This document shows, piece after piece, positions 1 to 8,528 of a stretch of 42,996 bases of DNA (positions are counted from its first letter, which is position 1; each line of letters starts with the position of its first letter). The position numbers and the translations under genes were made by a program. Under the pieces are notes generated by a model. The model saw only the letters and a program-made list of their open reading frames with translations, made no database searches and was not told the DNA's origin. The stretch spans positions 1 to 42,996 of the forward strand of contig PLLA01000036.1 in NCBI GenBank assembly GCA_003140835.1, in the 5' to 3' direction. The DNA comes from Candidatus Tumulicola scandinaviensis. GTDB taxonomy: Bacteria; Vulcanimicrobiota; Vulcanimicrobiia; Vulcanimicrobiales; Vulcanimicrobiaceae.

Positions 1-3000
1 GCGCGTCCCGCTATCGTGCGCGACATCCACGCGGCCTACTTGGCCGCCGGTGCGGACGTGGTCGAAACCGACTCGTTCATGGGGTCGCGGATCAAACTCG
101 ACGAGTACGGCTTGGGCGAGCGCACGATTGAAGTGAATCGCAGAGCGGCGGAACTCGCGCGTGAAGCGTGCGATGCCGTTTCGTCGTCTGAGCGTCCGCG
201 CTTCGTCGCCGGATCGATGGGTCCGACCGGGATGCTGATTTCGTCCTCCGATCCGAGTTTGTCGAACGTCACCTACGAGCGGCTGCGCGACGTGTACGGC
301 GAACAGGCACGCGCGCTGGTCGAAGGCGGCGCCGACCTCGTGCTCCTCGAAACCATGCAAGACCTCCTCGAACTAAAAGCGGCCGTTGCCGGCATCGTTC
401 GCGAGTTCGACCGCGGGTTGCGACGCGTTCCGATTCAAGCGCAGCCGACGCTTATTCAAGAAGGCCGGATGCTTCTCGGTACGGATATTCGGGCGATGGT
501 CGCGACGCTCGACGCGCTTCCGATCGACGTCATCGGTCTGAACTGCTCGACCGGTCCCACGCAGATGCGCGATTCGGTGCGGTACATGTGTGAAAACTCA
601 CGCTGCTTCGTGAGCGTGATTCCCAATGCCGGCCTTCCGTTAATGGGTCCGAAAGGGGAAACCATTTACCCCGAAACGCCGCGCGATCTTGCGGTCGAAC
701 TCGCCGGATTCGTACGGGAGTTCGGCGTCAATGCCGTCGGTGGGTGCTGCGGCTCGACGCCCGCGCACGTTACCGCTCTGGCGGATGCGGTGGCCGCCCT
801 TGGCAGCGATACCGCCGCTACCCGGCGCGCAACGCACGTGAGTCGGGCCGGAAATCGCGACGTGCGACCGCAGTGGGTGGCTTCGGCCATGGCCGGCGTG
901 TCGCTGGTCCAGGAGCCTCGCCCGCTGATCGTCGGCGAGCGCATCAACAGCCAGGGCTCGCGCAAAATCAAACGTCTGCTGCTCGAAGAAAACTACGACG
1001 ACATCGTGCTGGTAGCCCGCGAACAGGTCGACGGCGGTGCCCACGTGCTCGACATCTGCTGTGCGCTTACCGAACGGCCCGACGAAGACCGACAAATGCG
1101 TGAGGTGACGCGCAAGCTGGCGCAGTCGATCGAGGCGCCGCTCGCAATCGATTCCACCGAGCCGGCCGTTCTGGAAGCGGCATTGCAGAACTATCCAGGG
1201 CGCGCCATCGTAAACTCGGTGCATCTGGAATCGGGTCGCGCGAAAATGGACGCGGTCATGCCGCTTGCGATAGAACACGGAGCCGCGGTGATCGCATTGA
1301 CCATCGACGAATCCGGGATGGCCAAATCGGCCGTCCGAAAAGCCGAGGTAGCGCATCGAATCTACGACATCGCCGTCGGCGAGTTCGGTCTGCCGCCGGG
1401 CGCACTCATCTTCGACGCTCTTACCTTCACACTGGCCACTGGCGAAGCGGAATTCCTCACTTCCGCCGTCGAGACCATCGACGGCATTCGCGCGATCAAG
1501 CGAGAGTTGCCCGGCGTCCTCACGTCGCTCGGCGTCTCAAACGTTTCGTTCGGGCTTAAACCCGCCGCCCGGGCGGCCCTCAACTCCGTGTTCTTACATC
1601 ACTGCGTCGAAGCCGGGCTGGACATGGCGCTGGTCCACCCCAAAGACATCACTCCGTACTTCGAGATCGACGGCGAGCTACGCGAGTTGTGCGACGATCT
1701 CGTCTTCAACCGGCGTCCCGATGCCCTCGCGCGACTGATCGAACGGTTCGAAACGGTCGTGACGACGGGCGCGAGCGGCTCGTCTCTCGACGACGACCCG
1801 ACTCTGCCGGTCGGCGAGCGCATTGCGCAGTCCATTCTGCGGCGGCGCAAGGACGGCATCGAAGCCAAGATCGACGAGGCTCTCGTTACCCGCACGCCCG
1901 TCGAGGTGTTGAACGAAATTCTCTTGCCGGCGATGAAAGACGTCGGCGACCGGTTCGGACGCGGCGAACTCATTTTGCCGTTCGTCCTGCAATCGGCCGA
2001 AGTCATGAAAAAGGCCGTCGCCCACCTCGAGCAGTTTCTGGAGAAGAAGGAGGGCTCGGCCAAAGGGACCGTCGTGATTGCAACCGTCTTCGGCGACGTG
2101 CATGACATCGGAAAGAATCTCGTCAACACCATTCTCACCAATAACGGGTATTCGGTCCACGACCTCGGCAAGCAAGTGCCGATGAATACGATTCTGGAGA
2201 AAGCCGTCGAAGTGAAGGCCGACGCGATCGGTCTGTCCGCACTGCTGGTTTCGACCAGCAAGCAGATGCCGATTTGCGTCCAGGAACAAGATGCGCGCGG
2301 CCTGGCGTTTCCGGTCATCGTCGGCGGAGCGGCCATCAACCGCGACTTCGGGCATCGCATCGCGTTGCTCGACGACGGGGCGCGGTTTTTCGCACCCGGC
2401 CTGTTCTACGCGAAGGACGCATTCGAGGGCCTCGAGTTGATGGATGCGTTGACGAGCGGTACCGTGCGGCGAGAGGAGTTGATCGAGCGCACGAAGCTCG
2501 AAGCCCTCGCACAGCGCGATCGCCGCGCCGGTGCAACGATTGCGCCGGCGCAACCGGCATCGGTTTCGGCCGTTAAGAGCGAGCGCGCCGACGTACCGTC
2601 GCCGCCGTTTTGGGGTGCGCGAACGCTATCGGACATCGACCTGCGCGCGTTGTGGGAGTACTTCGACTTGCGAAGCCTGTTCCGGCTATCGTGGGGCGCC
2701 GCGAACACCAAAGGCGAAGCGTACGAACGGCTGTTGCGCGACGAATTCGAGCCGCGCCTGAAACGCTATCAAGCGGTTGCCCTGCGGAACGGACTTTTGA
2801 AGCCGCGGGTGGCCTATGGATATTTCCCGGCTGCCGGATTGAAGAACGACGTCATCGTGTACGATCCCGCCGACCCGGTGCGAGAAATCGCGCGATTCGA
2901 ATTCCCGCGCCAGGTTGGCGGCGAACATTTGAGTTTAGCCGACTATCTTCGCGAGCCGGCCGGCGGAGCGGCCACCGACGTAATCGCGCTGCAAGTCGTC

Positions 3001-3375
3001 ACCGTCGGCGCCCAGGCGGGGCAACGGACCGAGGCGCTGCAGGGCACCGGCGATTACGGCGAGTCGTATTTTTTGCACGGCTTCTCGGTTCAGGCGGCCG
3101 AAGCGCTGGCTGAATATACCCATCGGCGCATTCGTCGCGAGCTCGGAATTGCCGAGGACCGCGGCAAACGCTACTCGTGGGGATACGGGGCATGTCCCGA
3201 CCTCGCCCAGCACGACGTCGCGTTCAGTCTGCTCCAGGCTACCGAATGCATCGGCGTGACGCTCACGGAGGCGTTCCAAATGGTTCCCGAACAGTCCACC
3301 GCAGCGATCGTGATGCATCACCCGCGGGCCAGCTACTTCAACGCCGCTGCGGTGCGCGAACTCGCGCCTTCGTAA
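1..3375 (+). CDS. metH: Cobalamin-dependent methionine synthase (5' truncated by window edge)
   Basis: Transfers the methyl group of 5-methyltetrahydrofolate to homocysteine through bound cobalamin. The reading frame is open from base 1, so the true start lies upstream; about 1,124 residues are present against about 1,200 in the family. The order is canonical: homocysteine-methyltransferase domain with zinc cysteines (GLNC near base 535 and GGCCG near base 740), pterin-binding domain (about 910-1680), B12 cap (about 1790-2040), B12-binding domain with the DxHxxG motif (GDVHDIGKN, with the cobalt-ligating His at 2101), and the C-terminal AdoMet-dependent reactivation domain (about 2610-3370, with RGKRYSWGYGACPD). 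All four modules are therefore present. The gene stands alone here and converges on nagA. Its need for B12 fits the btu genes further along. Confidence 0.97.
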   Translation, partial: ARPAIVRDIHAAYLAAGADVVETDSFMGSRIKLDEYGLGERTIEVNRRAAELAREACDAVSSSERPRFVAGSMGPTGMLISSSDPSLSNVTYERLRDVYGEQARALVEGGADLVLLETMQDLLELKAAVAGIVREFDRGLRRVPIQAQPTLIQEGRMLLGTDIRAMVATLDALPIDVIGLNCSTGPTQMRDSVRYMCENSRCFVSVIPNAGLPLMGPKGETIYPETPRDLAVELAGFVREFGVNAVGGCCGSTPAHVTALADAVAALGSDTAATRRATHVSRAGNRDVRPQWVASAMAGVSLVQEPRPLIVGERINSQGSRKIKRLLLEENYDDIVLVAREQVDGGAHVLDICCALTERPDEDRQMREVTRKLAQSIEAPLAIDSTEPAVLEAALQNYPGRAIVNSVHLESGRAKMDAVMPLAIEHGAAVIALTIDESGMAKSAVRKAEVAHRIYDIAVGEFGLPPGALIFDALTFTLATGEAEFLTSAVETIDGIRAIKRELPGVLTSLGVSNVSFGLKPAARAALNSVFLHHCVEAGLDMALVHPKDITPYFEIDGELRELCDDLVFNRRPDALARLIERFETVVTTGASGSSLDDDPTLPVGERIAQSILRRRKDGIEAKIDEALVTRTPVEVLNEILLPAMKDVGDRFGRGELILPFVLQSAEVMKKAVAHLEQFLEKKEGSAKGTVVIATVFGDVHDIGKNLVNTILTNNGYSVHDLGKQVPMNTILEKAVEVKADAIGLSALLVSTSKQMPICVQEQDARGLAFPVIVGGAAINRDFGHRIALLDDGARFFAPGLFYAKDAFEGLELMDALTSGTVRREELIERTKLEALAQRDRRAGATIAPAQPASVSAVKSERADVPSPPFWGARTLSDIDLRALWEYFDLRSLFRLSWGAANTKGEAYERLLRDEFEPRLKRYQAVALRNGLLKPRVAYGYFPAAGLKNDVIVYDPADPVREIARFEFPRQVGGEHLSLADYLREPAGGAATDVIALQVVTVGAQAGQRTEALQGTGDYGESYFLHGFSVQAAEALAEYTHRRIRRELGIAEDRGKRYSWGYGACPDLAQHDVAFSLLQATECIGVTLTEAFQMVPEQSTAAIVMHHPRASYFNAAAVRELAPS

Positions 3376-3383
3376 CGTTCTTC

Positions 3384-3419
3384 GACTCCGTCGCGTAAGG
3401 GACTCCGCTCAGGGTGACA
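3384..3419. repeat. Intergenic repeat fragment at metH/nagA convergent junction
   Basis: The 52 bases between the convergent stop codons of metH and nagA contain a direct repeat GACTCCG (3384-3390 and 3401-3407), followed by CTCAGGGTGACA (3408-3419). The latter matches 11 of 12 bases of one arm of the inverted repeat at 34738-34777. It resembles the widespread intergenic TCATCCTGAGC-type repeat of environmental bacteria. No complementary arm is visible here, so it may be a degraded copy. Confidence 0.45.
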
Positions 3420-3427
3420 GTGTTATG

Positions 3428-4567
3428 CTACGCGGCGACCTCGATGTGGTTATAGACGAACTTGCCGCCGACCATCGTGCCGGCGATTTGGTAGTCTTTG
3501 TCCCAAAACGAAAGGTCTGCGCGCATGCGCACGGCGATTCGGCCCATCTCTCCGTCGTGATGAATGAGTTTCGCCGGAGCGTACGTGGCCGCGACGATGG
3601 CTTGCGCGAACGGGATCTGTGCGTACGACACGTAGTTGCGCACCGCCTCATCCATCCGTAACGCGCTCCCGGCGATCGTGCCGTCGGCGGCGCGCATGAC
3701 GCCGCCGTCAATATGGTAGGCCGGATCCCCGGGCGGCATGTTGTCGGTGGCCAGCACCAGGCGATCGCCGAGCGTACGATGCAGCAAATCTACCATGACG
3801 GGTGCGACGTGGAAGCCGTCGCAAATGAACTGCACTTGAGTGCGGCGGTCTTGCATGAACGCGGCCAGGATCGAAGGATCGCGGTGATCGAGCGGCGGCA
3901 TTCCGTTAAAGGCGTGGGTTAGCGACCGGAAGCCAAGACCGATGGCCAGCAGTCCTTCGCTGTAGCGCGCCGACGTATGACCGGCCGAGCAGACGACGCC
4001 GTTTTCAAGAAAGACCCGCATCGCGTCGCCGCCGCCGTCGATTTCGGGCGCCATCGTCACCAGCAGGCACGCGCCCTTGCACGCGTCGATCATCTCTCGC
4101 GCGCGCGCCGTGCTGGCATGCAGCAGCCACTCGGCGCGGTGAACGCGGCGAAACTTCGGATTGAGAAACGGTCCTTCGAAATGAACGCCCAAACAGCGAG
4201 CGCCGATCGGATCGTCCTCTTCGAGTTGATTGGCGGCTTCGACGACCTCAGACGCGGCGTGAAGCATCGACTCGAAGGGGGCGGTCATAACGCCCGCAAC
4301 GAAGCCGGTGGCGCCCATGAGAGCGTATTCGGCCGCCGCGATCGGCACCGCGTAGCCTTGATCGCGGTTGAAAAGGAAGTCTCGCGCGCCGTTGGTGTGC
4401 ACGTCGATGAGGCCAGGAGCGATAGTGTATCCGCTTGGCAGGGCGAAGTCGGTAGGACCGTCGGCGGGAAGAATGGCGGCGATGCGACCGCTTTCAACGC
4501 CGATGCGCCCGAAGGTCGACGTTCCGTCGCCGAGTGCAATGAAGGCTGGGCCCAGTATTGCTTGCAC
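3428..4567 (-). CDS. nagA: N-acetylglucosamine-6-phosphate deacetylase
   Basis: Hydrolyses GlcNAc-6-phosphate to glucosamine-6-phosphate and acetate in amino-sugar and peptidoglycan recycling. The 379-residue amidohydrolase shows APGLIDVHTNG, the metal-ligand segment GVHFEGPFLNP, SAGHTS, LTHAFNGM, DGFHVAP and the catalytic-Asp segment LATDNMP, so the active site looks intact. An open frame runs further upstream to 4885, but that part lies inside the phosphohexomutase gene and has no family similarity. I chose GTG at 4567 because AGGAG sits 5 bases ahead of it and it follows the upstream stop by 8 bases, which indicates an operon with that gene. Length and motifs are normal for the family. Confidence 0.93.
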   Translation of the reverse strand: MQAILGPAFIALGDGTSTFGRIGVESGRIAAILPADGPTDFALPSGYTIAPGLIDVHTNGARDFLFNRDQGYAVPIAAAEYALMGATGFVAGVMTAPFESMLHAASEVVEAANQLEEDDPIGARCLGVHFEGPFLNPKFRRVHRAEWLLHASTARAREMIDACKGACLLVTMAPEIDGGGDAMRVFLENGVVCSAGHTSARYSEGLLAIGLGFRSLTHAFNGMPPLDHRDPSILAAFMQDRRTQVQFICDGFHVAPVMVDLLHRTLGDRLVLATDNMPPGDPAYHIDGGVMRAADGTIAGSALRMDEAVRNYVSYAQIPFAQAIVAATYAPAKLIHHDGEMGRIAVRMRADLSFWDKDYQIAGTMVGGKFVYNHIEVAA

Positions 4568-4575
4568 GCAGGCTC

Positions 4576-5925
4576 CTAGGATCGGATGAGGGCGAGCGCC
4601 TCGTCGCGATGGCGTTCCATGGTTTCTTTCGTATCGCCTTCGACGTTCAGCCGCAGCAGCGGCTCGGTGTTTGAAGGCCGCACGTTCATCCACCAGTCGG
4701 GATAGGATATGGTGACTCCGTCGAGGTGGTCGATGGTCGCGTCCTTGTAGCGATCTTGAAGCTCTTGAAGCTTGGCCGCGATGTCCTTGACTTCGCTGTT
4801 GATTTCGCCCGAACGAAAACGCGTATCGATGGGAGCGATCACTTCGCTGACCGGCTTTCCCGCTTCGCTGAACAGCTCGAGGCACTGCAGGAGCGCGATC
4901 ATTCCCGAATCGGCATACCAGTTGTCGCGGAAGTAGAAGTGCCCGCTATGCTCCCCTCCGAAAACCACGTCCTGCTCGCGCATCACCGCTTTGATGATCG
5001 AATGTCCGACCTTCGAACGGATCGGGGTGCCGCCCGCCTTCGCAATGAGTTCGGGAACGCTGCGGCTGCAAATGAGGTTGAAGAGGATCCTTGAGCCCGG
5101 GTATTTTTTCAGCGTATTGAGTGCCACCAGCGCCGTAACCGTGCTGCCGTCGATCAAGTCGCCTTTCTCATCGACGATGAACATGCGGTCGGCGTCGCCG
5201 TCGAACGCCACGCCCACGTCGCAGTGATGCTTCCTGACCGCCGCCTGCACGTCGGCCATGTTTTCGGGCTCGATGGGGCTGGCCGGATGATTCGGAAAGC
5301 TGCCGTCGAGTTCGAAGTACAGCGGGATCACGTCGCAACCGAGGCGTTTGAAAACGTGAGGAACCGTTTCGCCGGCCATCCCGTTGCCGGCATCGATGGC
5401 GACCTTGAAGGGCTTGATCTTCGAACGATCGACGAAAGAAAGGCAATGCTCGGCAAAATCGTCGAGAATGGTGCGGCTGGTTACCGTGCCGATGCGCTCG
5501 GCTTTCGGCGGCAAGTTGCCGGCGAGCAGGCGGTCGCGGATTTCCGACAGGCCGGTATCGAGCGAAATTGCCTGTGCTTGCGCGCGCGTAAACTTCATAC
5601 CGTTATACTGCGACGGATTGTGCGATGCGGTAATCATCACGCCGCCGTCGAGGCCGTATTTGCCAACCGCGAAATACAGCGCGTCGGTCGAAACCATGCC
5701 GATGTCCAGGACGTCGGCACCCGCTTCGGCGGCGCCGCGCGCGAACGCCTCGAACAACTTCTCACCCGAGGGGCGCATGTCGCGGCCGACGGCAATGTGT
5801 TTCGCTCCGAGCATCGACACGAAACAACGCCCGATGCCGTATGCCACGTCGTCGTTGAGATCGGCCGGATAAATCCCTCGAACGTCGTAGGACTTGAAAA
5901 TTCCAGGATCTACTCGGGTTTGCAT
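4576..5925 (-). CDS. manB: Phosphomannomutase/phosphoglucomutase
   Basis: Interconverts hexose-6- and hexose-1-phosphates, supplying sugar nucleotides for surface polysaccharide. The 449-residue alpha-D-phosphohexomutase has the phosphoserine loop TASHNP (Ser101), the Mg2+ loop DGDADR (242-247), the sugar-binding loop GGEHSGH and the phosphate-binding loop RPSNTEP near the C-terminus. The family contains PMM/PGM (AlgC/ManB) enzymes with overlapping specificity, so the exact sugar is not settled by sequence. It is the first gene of a two-gene minus-strand operon with nagA, 8 bases apart. The start ATG is preceded by only a weak ribosome-binding site. Confidence 0.92.
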   Translation of the reverse strand: MQTRVDPGIFKSYDVRGIYPADLNDDVAYGIGRCFVSMLGAKHIAVGRDMRPSGEKLFEAFARGAAEAGADVLDIGMVSTDALYFAVGKYGLDGGVMITASHNPSQYNGMKFTRAQAQAISLDTGLSEIRDRLLAGNLPPKAERIGTVTSRTILDDFAEHCLSFVDRSKIKPFKVAIDAGNGMAGETVPHVFKRLGCDVIPLYFELDGSFPNHPASPIEPENMADVQAAVRKHHCDVGVAFDGDADRMFIVDEKGDLIDGSTVTALVALNTLKKYPGSRILFNLICSRSVPELIAKAGGTPIRSKVGHSIIKAVMREQDVVFGGEHSGHFYFRDNWYADSGMIALLQCLELFSEAGKPVSEVIAPIDTRFRSGEINSEVKDIAAKLQELQDRYKDATIDHLDGVTISYPDWWMNVRPSNTEPLLRLNVEGDTKETMERHRDEALALIRS

Positions 5926-5994
5926 GCCCGAATCCCGTTCGGAGGCGCGTATCCCAACACCTAGCCCTTCCGCGAGCGCTTTGGTGCCGCCGTC

Positions 5995-7368
5995 GTGAGG
6001 ACTCTTGCTCCGCTAGGCCGGGTCACCGGGACGCTGCTCCTGACCGCTTTCCTGGTGGTTGCGCTGGCCATTGCTGTGCAGGGCGCATTCCAGACGCGGG
6101 CGAGCATTGCCGACACGTTCTCGCGTCAATCCAGCGTGCAGGCCGCGCAACTCGCGCTCGAGGAGTTGCTGCGGCTACAGATCGTCGAGGAAAATGCGTT
6201 GCGCGGCTACTCGCTGACGCACGATTCGTTCTACGTCGATCAATACTTGACGGCGGCCGCCGCTTACGACTCGAGAATCGGATTCATTCGGGCGACCCTG
6301 GCGCCGGAGCGTTTGGTGCGCGTGGAGCAGCTGCTCACTGAGTACGTGCGGATTCAAAGCCAGTGGCGCGACGAGGTGGCGACGCCGCTGCTGCGCCACC
6401 CGAACGATCGTTTAGCCGAGCTGGATAAGCGCAACAAACTTTTCTCCGACTACGAAACGCGCATCGTTGCGGCGATTCGTTCGGAACTTGCGGCGGCCAA
6501 CGAAGCCTTCGCTCGTAGCACCCAGTCGCAGCTGGAGCGCACGGCCTACGTGCGCGCGTTCTGGCTCCTGCTGTTCGGGCTGCTGGCAATTCTTTTCAAC
6601 GGCTACCGGACGCGTCTGTATCGTGAGCTCGAAGAGGAACGCACCACGACCGAAACGCTTCAGCGCGCATTTCAAAGCGAATCGGTCCCCCTGCCCAACT
6701 GCGAAGTCGGGACGGCCTACCGCTCGGCAAGCAGCCACTTGGCCGTCGGTGGCGACGTTTTCGACGTCCACCTACTCAGCGATTCGCTGGCGTTGCTGCT
6801 GATCGCCGACGTGAGCGGCAAAGGCATCGATGCCGCGGTGCTGACCGCCTTCATCAAATTCACAATTCGGGGAATCGCGCTGCGGCACCGGGACCCCAGC
6901 GCCATTCTGGCCGAGTTCAACACCGCGTTTTCTCGTGCCGTCAAGGACCCGTATTTATTCGTTTCGATGTTCGTCGGCGTTCTCGACACGCGAACGTTCG
7001 CCTTCAGCTACGCGAGCGCAGGCCACGATTCGGCGTTCGTGCGCCGCTCGGATGGCGTGCAGCAGTTAGCCGTGACCGGTCCGGTCTTGGGCGTTATGGA
7101 GGAGCCCTTCGGAACCGAAACGATCGACTTACGGCCGGGCGATGCCCTCGTGCTGACGACCGACGGCCTCACCGAGGCGCGTAATCGCGCCGGCAACTTG
7201 CTGGGGGACGCAGGTGCGATGCGTTTGATCGAGCGCTCCGCGCGCGATGCGCAAGCGCTCGCCGACGACCTCGTCGCGCAGGTCCGCTCGATCGTGGGCA
7301 ACCGTCTGCGGGACGACTTGGCGATTCTCGTGGTTCGCGTTAACCAAGGGGCAGGTCCGAATGCGTAG
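5995..7368 (+). CDS. Membrane sensor with CHASE3-like domain and PP2C/SpoIIE phosphatase
   Basis: Probably a signal-dependent serine/threonine phosphatase of the RsbU type, acting on anti-sigma-factor antagonists. Of 457 residues, one membrane helix lies at about 10-30, an extracytoplasmic helical domain resembling CHASE3 at about 35-180, and a second helix at about 187-204. The cytoplasmic PP2C domain (about 235-455) shows GGDVFD (252-257), DVSGKG (272-277), SAGHD, TTDGLTEARN and DDLAILVVRV, so the metal-binding aspartates are present. There is no HAMP domain between helix and phosphatase. The chosen start is GTG at 5995, which leaves a short cytoplasmic N-terminus; its ribosome-binding site is weak. 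No anti-sigma partner is encoded in the window. The 3' end overlaps the next gene by 8 bases. Confidence 0.88.
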   Translation: MRTLAPLGRVTGTLLLTAFLVVALAIAVQGAFQTRASIADTFSRQSSVQAAQLALEELLRLQIVEENALRGYSLTHDSFYVDQYLTAAAAYDSRIGFIRATLAPERLVRVEQLLTEYVRIQSQWRDEVATPLLRHPNDRLAELDKRNKLFSDYETRIVAAIRSELAAANEAFARSTQSQLERTAYVRAFWLLLFGLLAILFNGYRTRLYRELEEERTTTETLQRAFQSESVPLPNCEVGTAYRSASSHLAVGGDVFDVHLLSDSLALLLIADVSGKGIDAAVLTAFIKFTIRGIALRHRDPSAILAEFNTAFSRAVKDPYLFVSMFVGVLDTRTFAFSYASAGHDSAFVRRSDGVQQLAVTGPVLGVMEEPFGTETIDLRPGDALVLTTDGLTEARNRAGNLLGDAGAMRLIERSARDAQALADDLVAQVRSIVGNRLRDDLAILVVRVNQGAGPNA

Positions 7369-7747
7369 CGCGGTGCCGGCGATGCTGGCGTTGCTGCTCG
7401 CGGTTGCACTCGCCGGTCCGGCGTCGGCACAGTGCAAACTGCATCGTGGCGACGTCGTCGTGCTCTACAGTAGCGCCGAGGACCCTGACGTCTTGGTCTG
7501 GGACTCGCGCTTCCGGTTGCGCGACTACTATGCGGCCTCGTTCGATGAAGCTCGGCAACTGCTGCCGCACGCGTTGCTCGCGCGTTCGGGAACGCGCGCC
7601 GAAATCGAGTCGTGCATCCCGGATTTCGTGCAGCCAGGTTTGCTCAACCCGCTCGCCGATGCGGTCGGCATCGTGATCATTGCGGGGCCTCACCGCGATC
7701 AGCGCGGCTGGGTTCTGGGTACCGACCTCCGCCGCCGCCGGCATTGA
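7361..7747 (+). CDS. Small secreted protein of unknown function
   Basis: I do not recognise a named family. The 128-residue product starts with a clear signal peptide (hydrophobic run AMLALLLAVALAGPASA, likely cleaved before QCKLH), leaving about 105 exported residues with two cysteines. The body holds GDVVVLYSSAEDPDVLVWDS near its start and GWVLGTDLR near its end, possibly a small beta fold of SH3-like type (inference). The ATG at 7361 lies inside the last codons of the phosphatase gene (8-base overlap), so the two are translationally coupled and may act together. The 3' 71 bases overlap, antisense, the end of the B12 ABC ATPase gene. Confidence 0.72.
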   Translation: MRSAVPAMLALLLAVALAGPASAQCKLHRGDVVVLYSSAEDPDVLVWDSRFRLRDYYAASFDEARQLLPHALLARSGTRAEIESCIPDFVQPGLLNPLADAVGIVIIAGPHRDQRGWVLGTDLRRRRH

Positions 7748-8528
7748 GCCGTTTGCTTCCCGAGGTCGTCCCAAAAACGCGCAGTCGTGCATCGTGGAGC
7801 CGCACGCGCTCCATCGCAACGCCGTACGCGCGTTCGGGGAGATCGCTTGCAAGCACTGCATCCGGAGCGTCCGCGCAGAGCAAGCGCCCTTCGCCTAGCA
7901 GCACGATGCGGTCGGCATAAGCGGCGGCATCGTTGAGATCGTGCAGCACGCAGACGACCGACTTTCCCTCGCTCGCCAGCGTCCGCAGCAGTCCGAGAAT
8001 TTCGTGAGCAACCCGCAAGTCGAGATGGCTCGTGGGCTCGTCGAGCAACAGCACCGGCGTCGCTTGAGCCAGACCCAACGCGATCCAGACGCGCTGCCGC
8101 TCGCCGCTGCTGAGCGTTGAAAACAGCCGCTGAGCGAACGCCGCAATACCGACCGCGTCCAACGCCCGGTCGATCGCCGTATCGTCGGCCGCCTGCTCGT
8201 GCCACTGCCACCAGCGATGATGCGGGAAGCGGCCGATCGCAACGACGTCGCGCACGCGCAGTGCGTCGAGCAGCACGTCGTCGCTGGTAACGAACGCGAC
8301 CCGCAACGCGCGCTGCATGACCGCCAGTCGAGTCACATCGGCGCCGTCCACGTGGATGCTTCCGCCGGCGGGAGCGTGGAGTCCGGCGATCGCGCGCAGC
8401 AGGGTCGTCTTGCCGACGCCGTTGCGGCCCAGGATCGCGACCAACTCGCCCGGCGCAAAACGCGCGTCGAGCGATTCCAGCAACGTGCGTCCCGCAATGG
8501 CCACGTCGACGCCGCGCAGTTCGATCAT
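7677..8528 (-). CDS. btuD: Vitamin B12 ABC transporter, ATP-binding protein
   Basis: ATPase subunit that powers cobalamin import across the inner membrane. The 283-residue product has Walker A GRNGVGKTT, signature LSSGERQRVW, Walker B VLLLDEPTSHLD and a switch-His segment VLHDLND. I chose ATG at 8528, which overlaps the permease stop as ATGA; a longer open frame up to 8984 is only the permease gene read in another frame. It is the last gene of the riboswitch-led btuB-btuC-btuD operon. The C-terminal 30 residues (Gly-rich, then charged) are poorly conserved in style, and the final 71 bases overlap the convergent secreted-protein gene. The family also includes haem and ferrisiderophore ATPases; the riboswitch supports cobalamin. 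Confidence 0.92.
   Translation of the reverse strand: MIELRGVDVAIAGRTLLESLDARFAPGELVAILGRNGVGKTTLLRAIAGLHAPAGGSIHVDGADVTRLAVMQRALRVAFVTSDDVLLDALRVRDVVAIGRFPHHRWWQWHEQAADDTAIDRALDAVGIAAFAQRLFSTLSSGERQRVWIALGLAQATPVLLLDEPTSHLDLRVAHEILGLLRTLASEGKSVVCVLHDLNDAAAYADRIVLLGEGRLLCADAPDAVLASDLPERAYGVAMERVRLHDARLRVFGTTSGSKRLNAGGGGGRYPEPSRADRGEAPQ

Noticed and set aside
640-2553. Several 200-290-residue frames antisense to metH
   Set aside because: Shadows of a strongly conserved enzyme.
4568-4885. Longer N-terminus for NagA
   Set aside because: It lies within the phosphohexomutase gene, has no family similarity, and a good ribosome-binding site marks GTG 4567.
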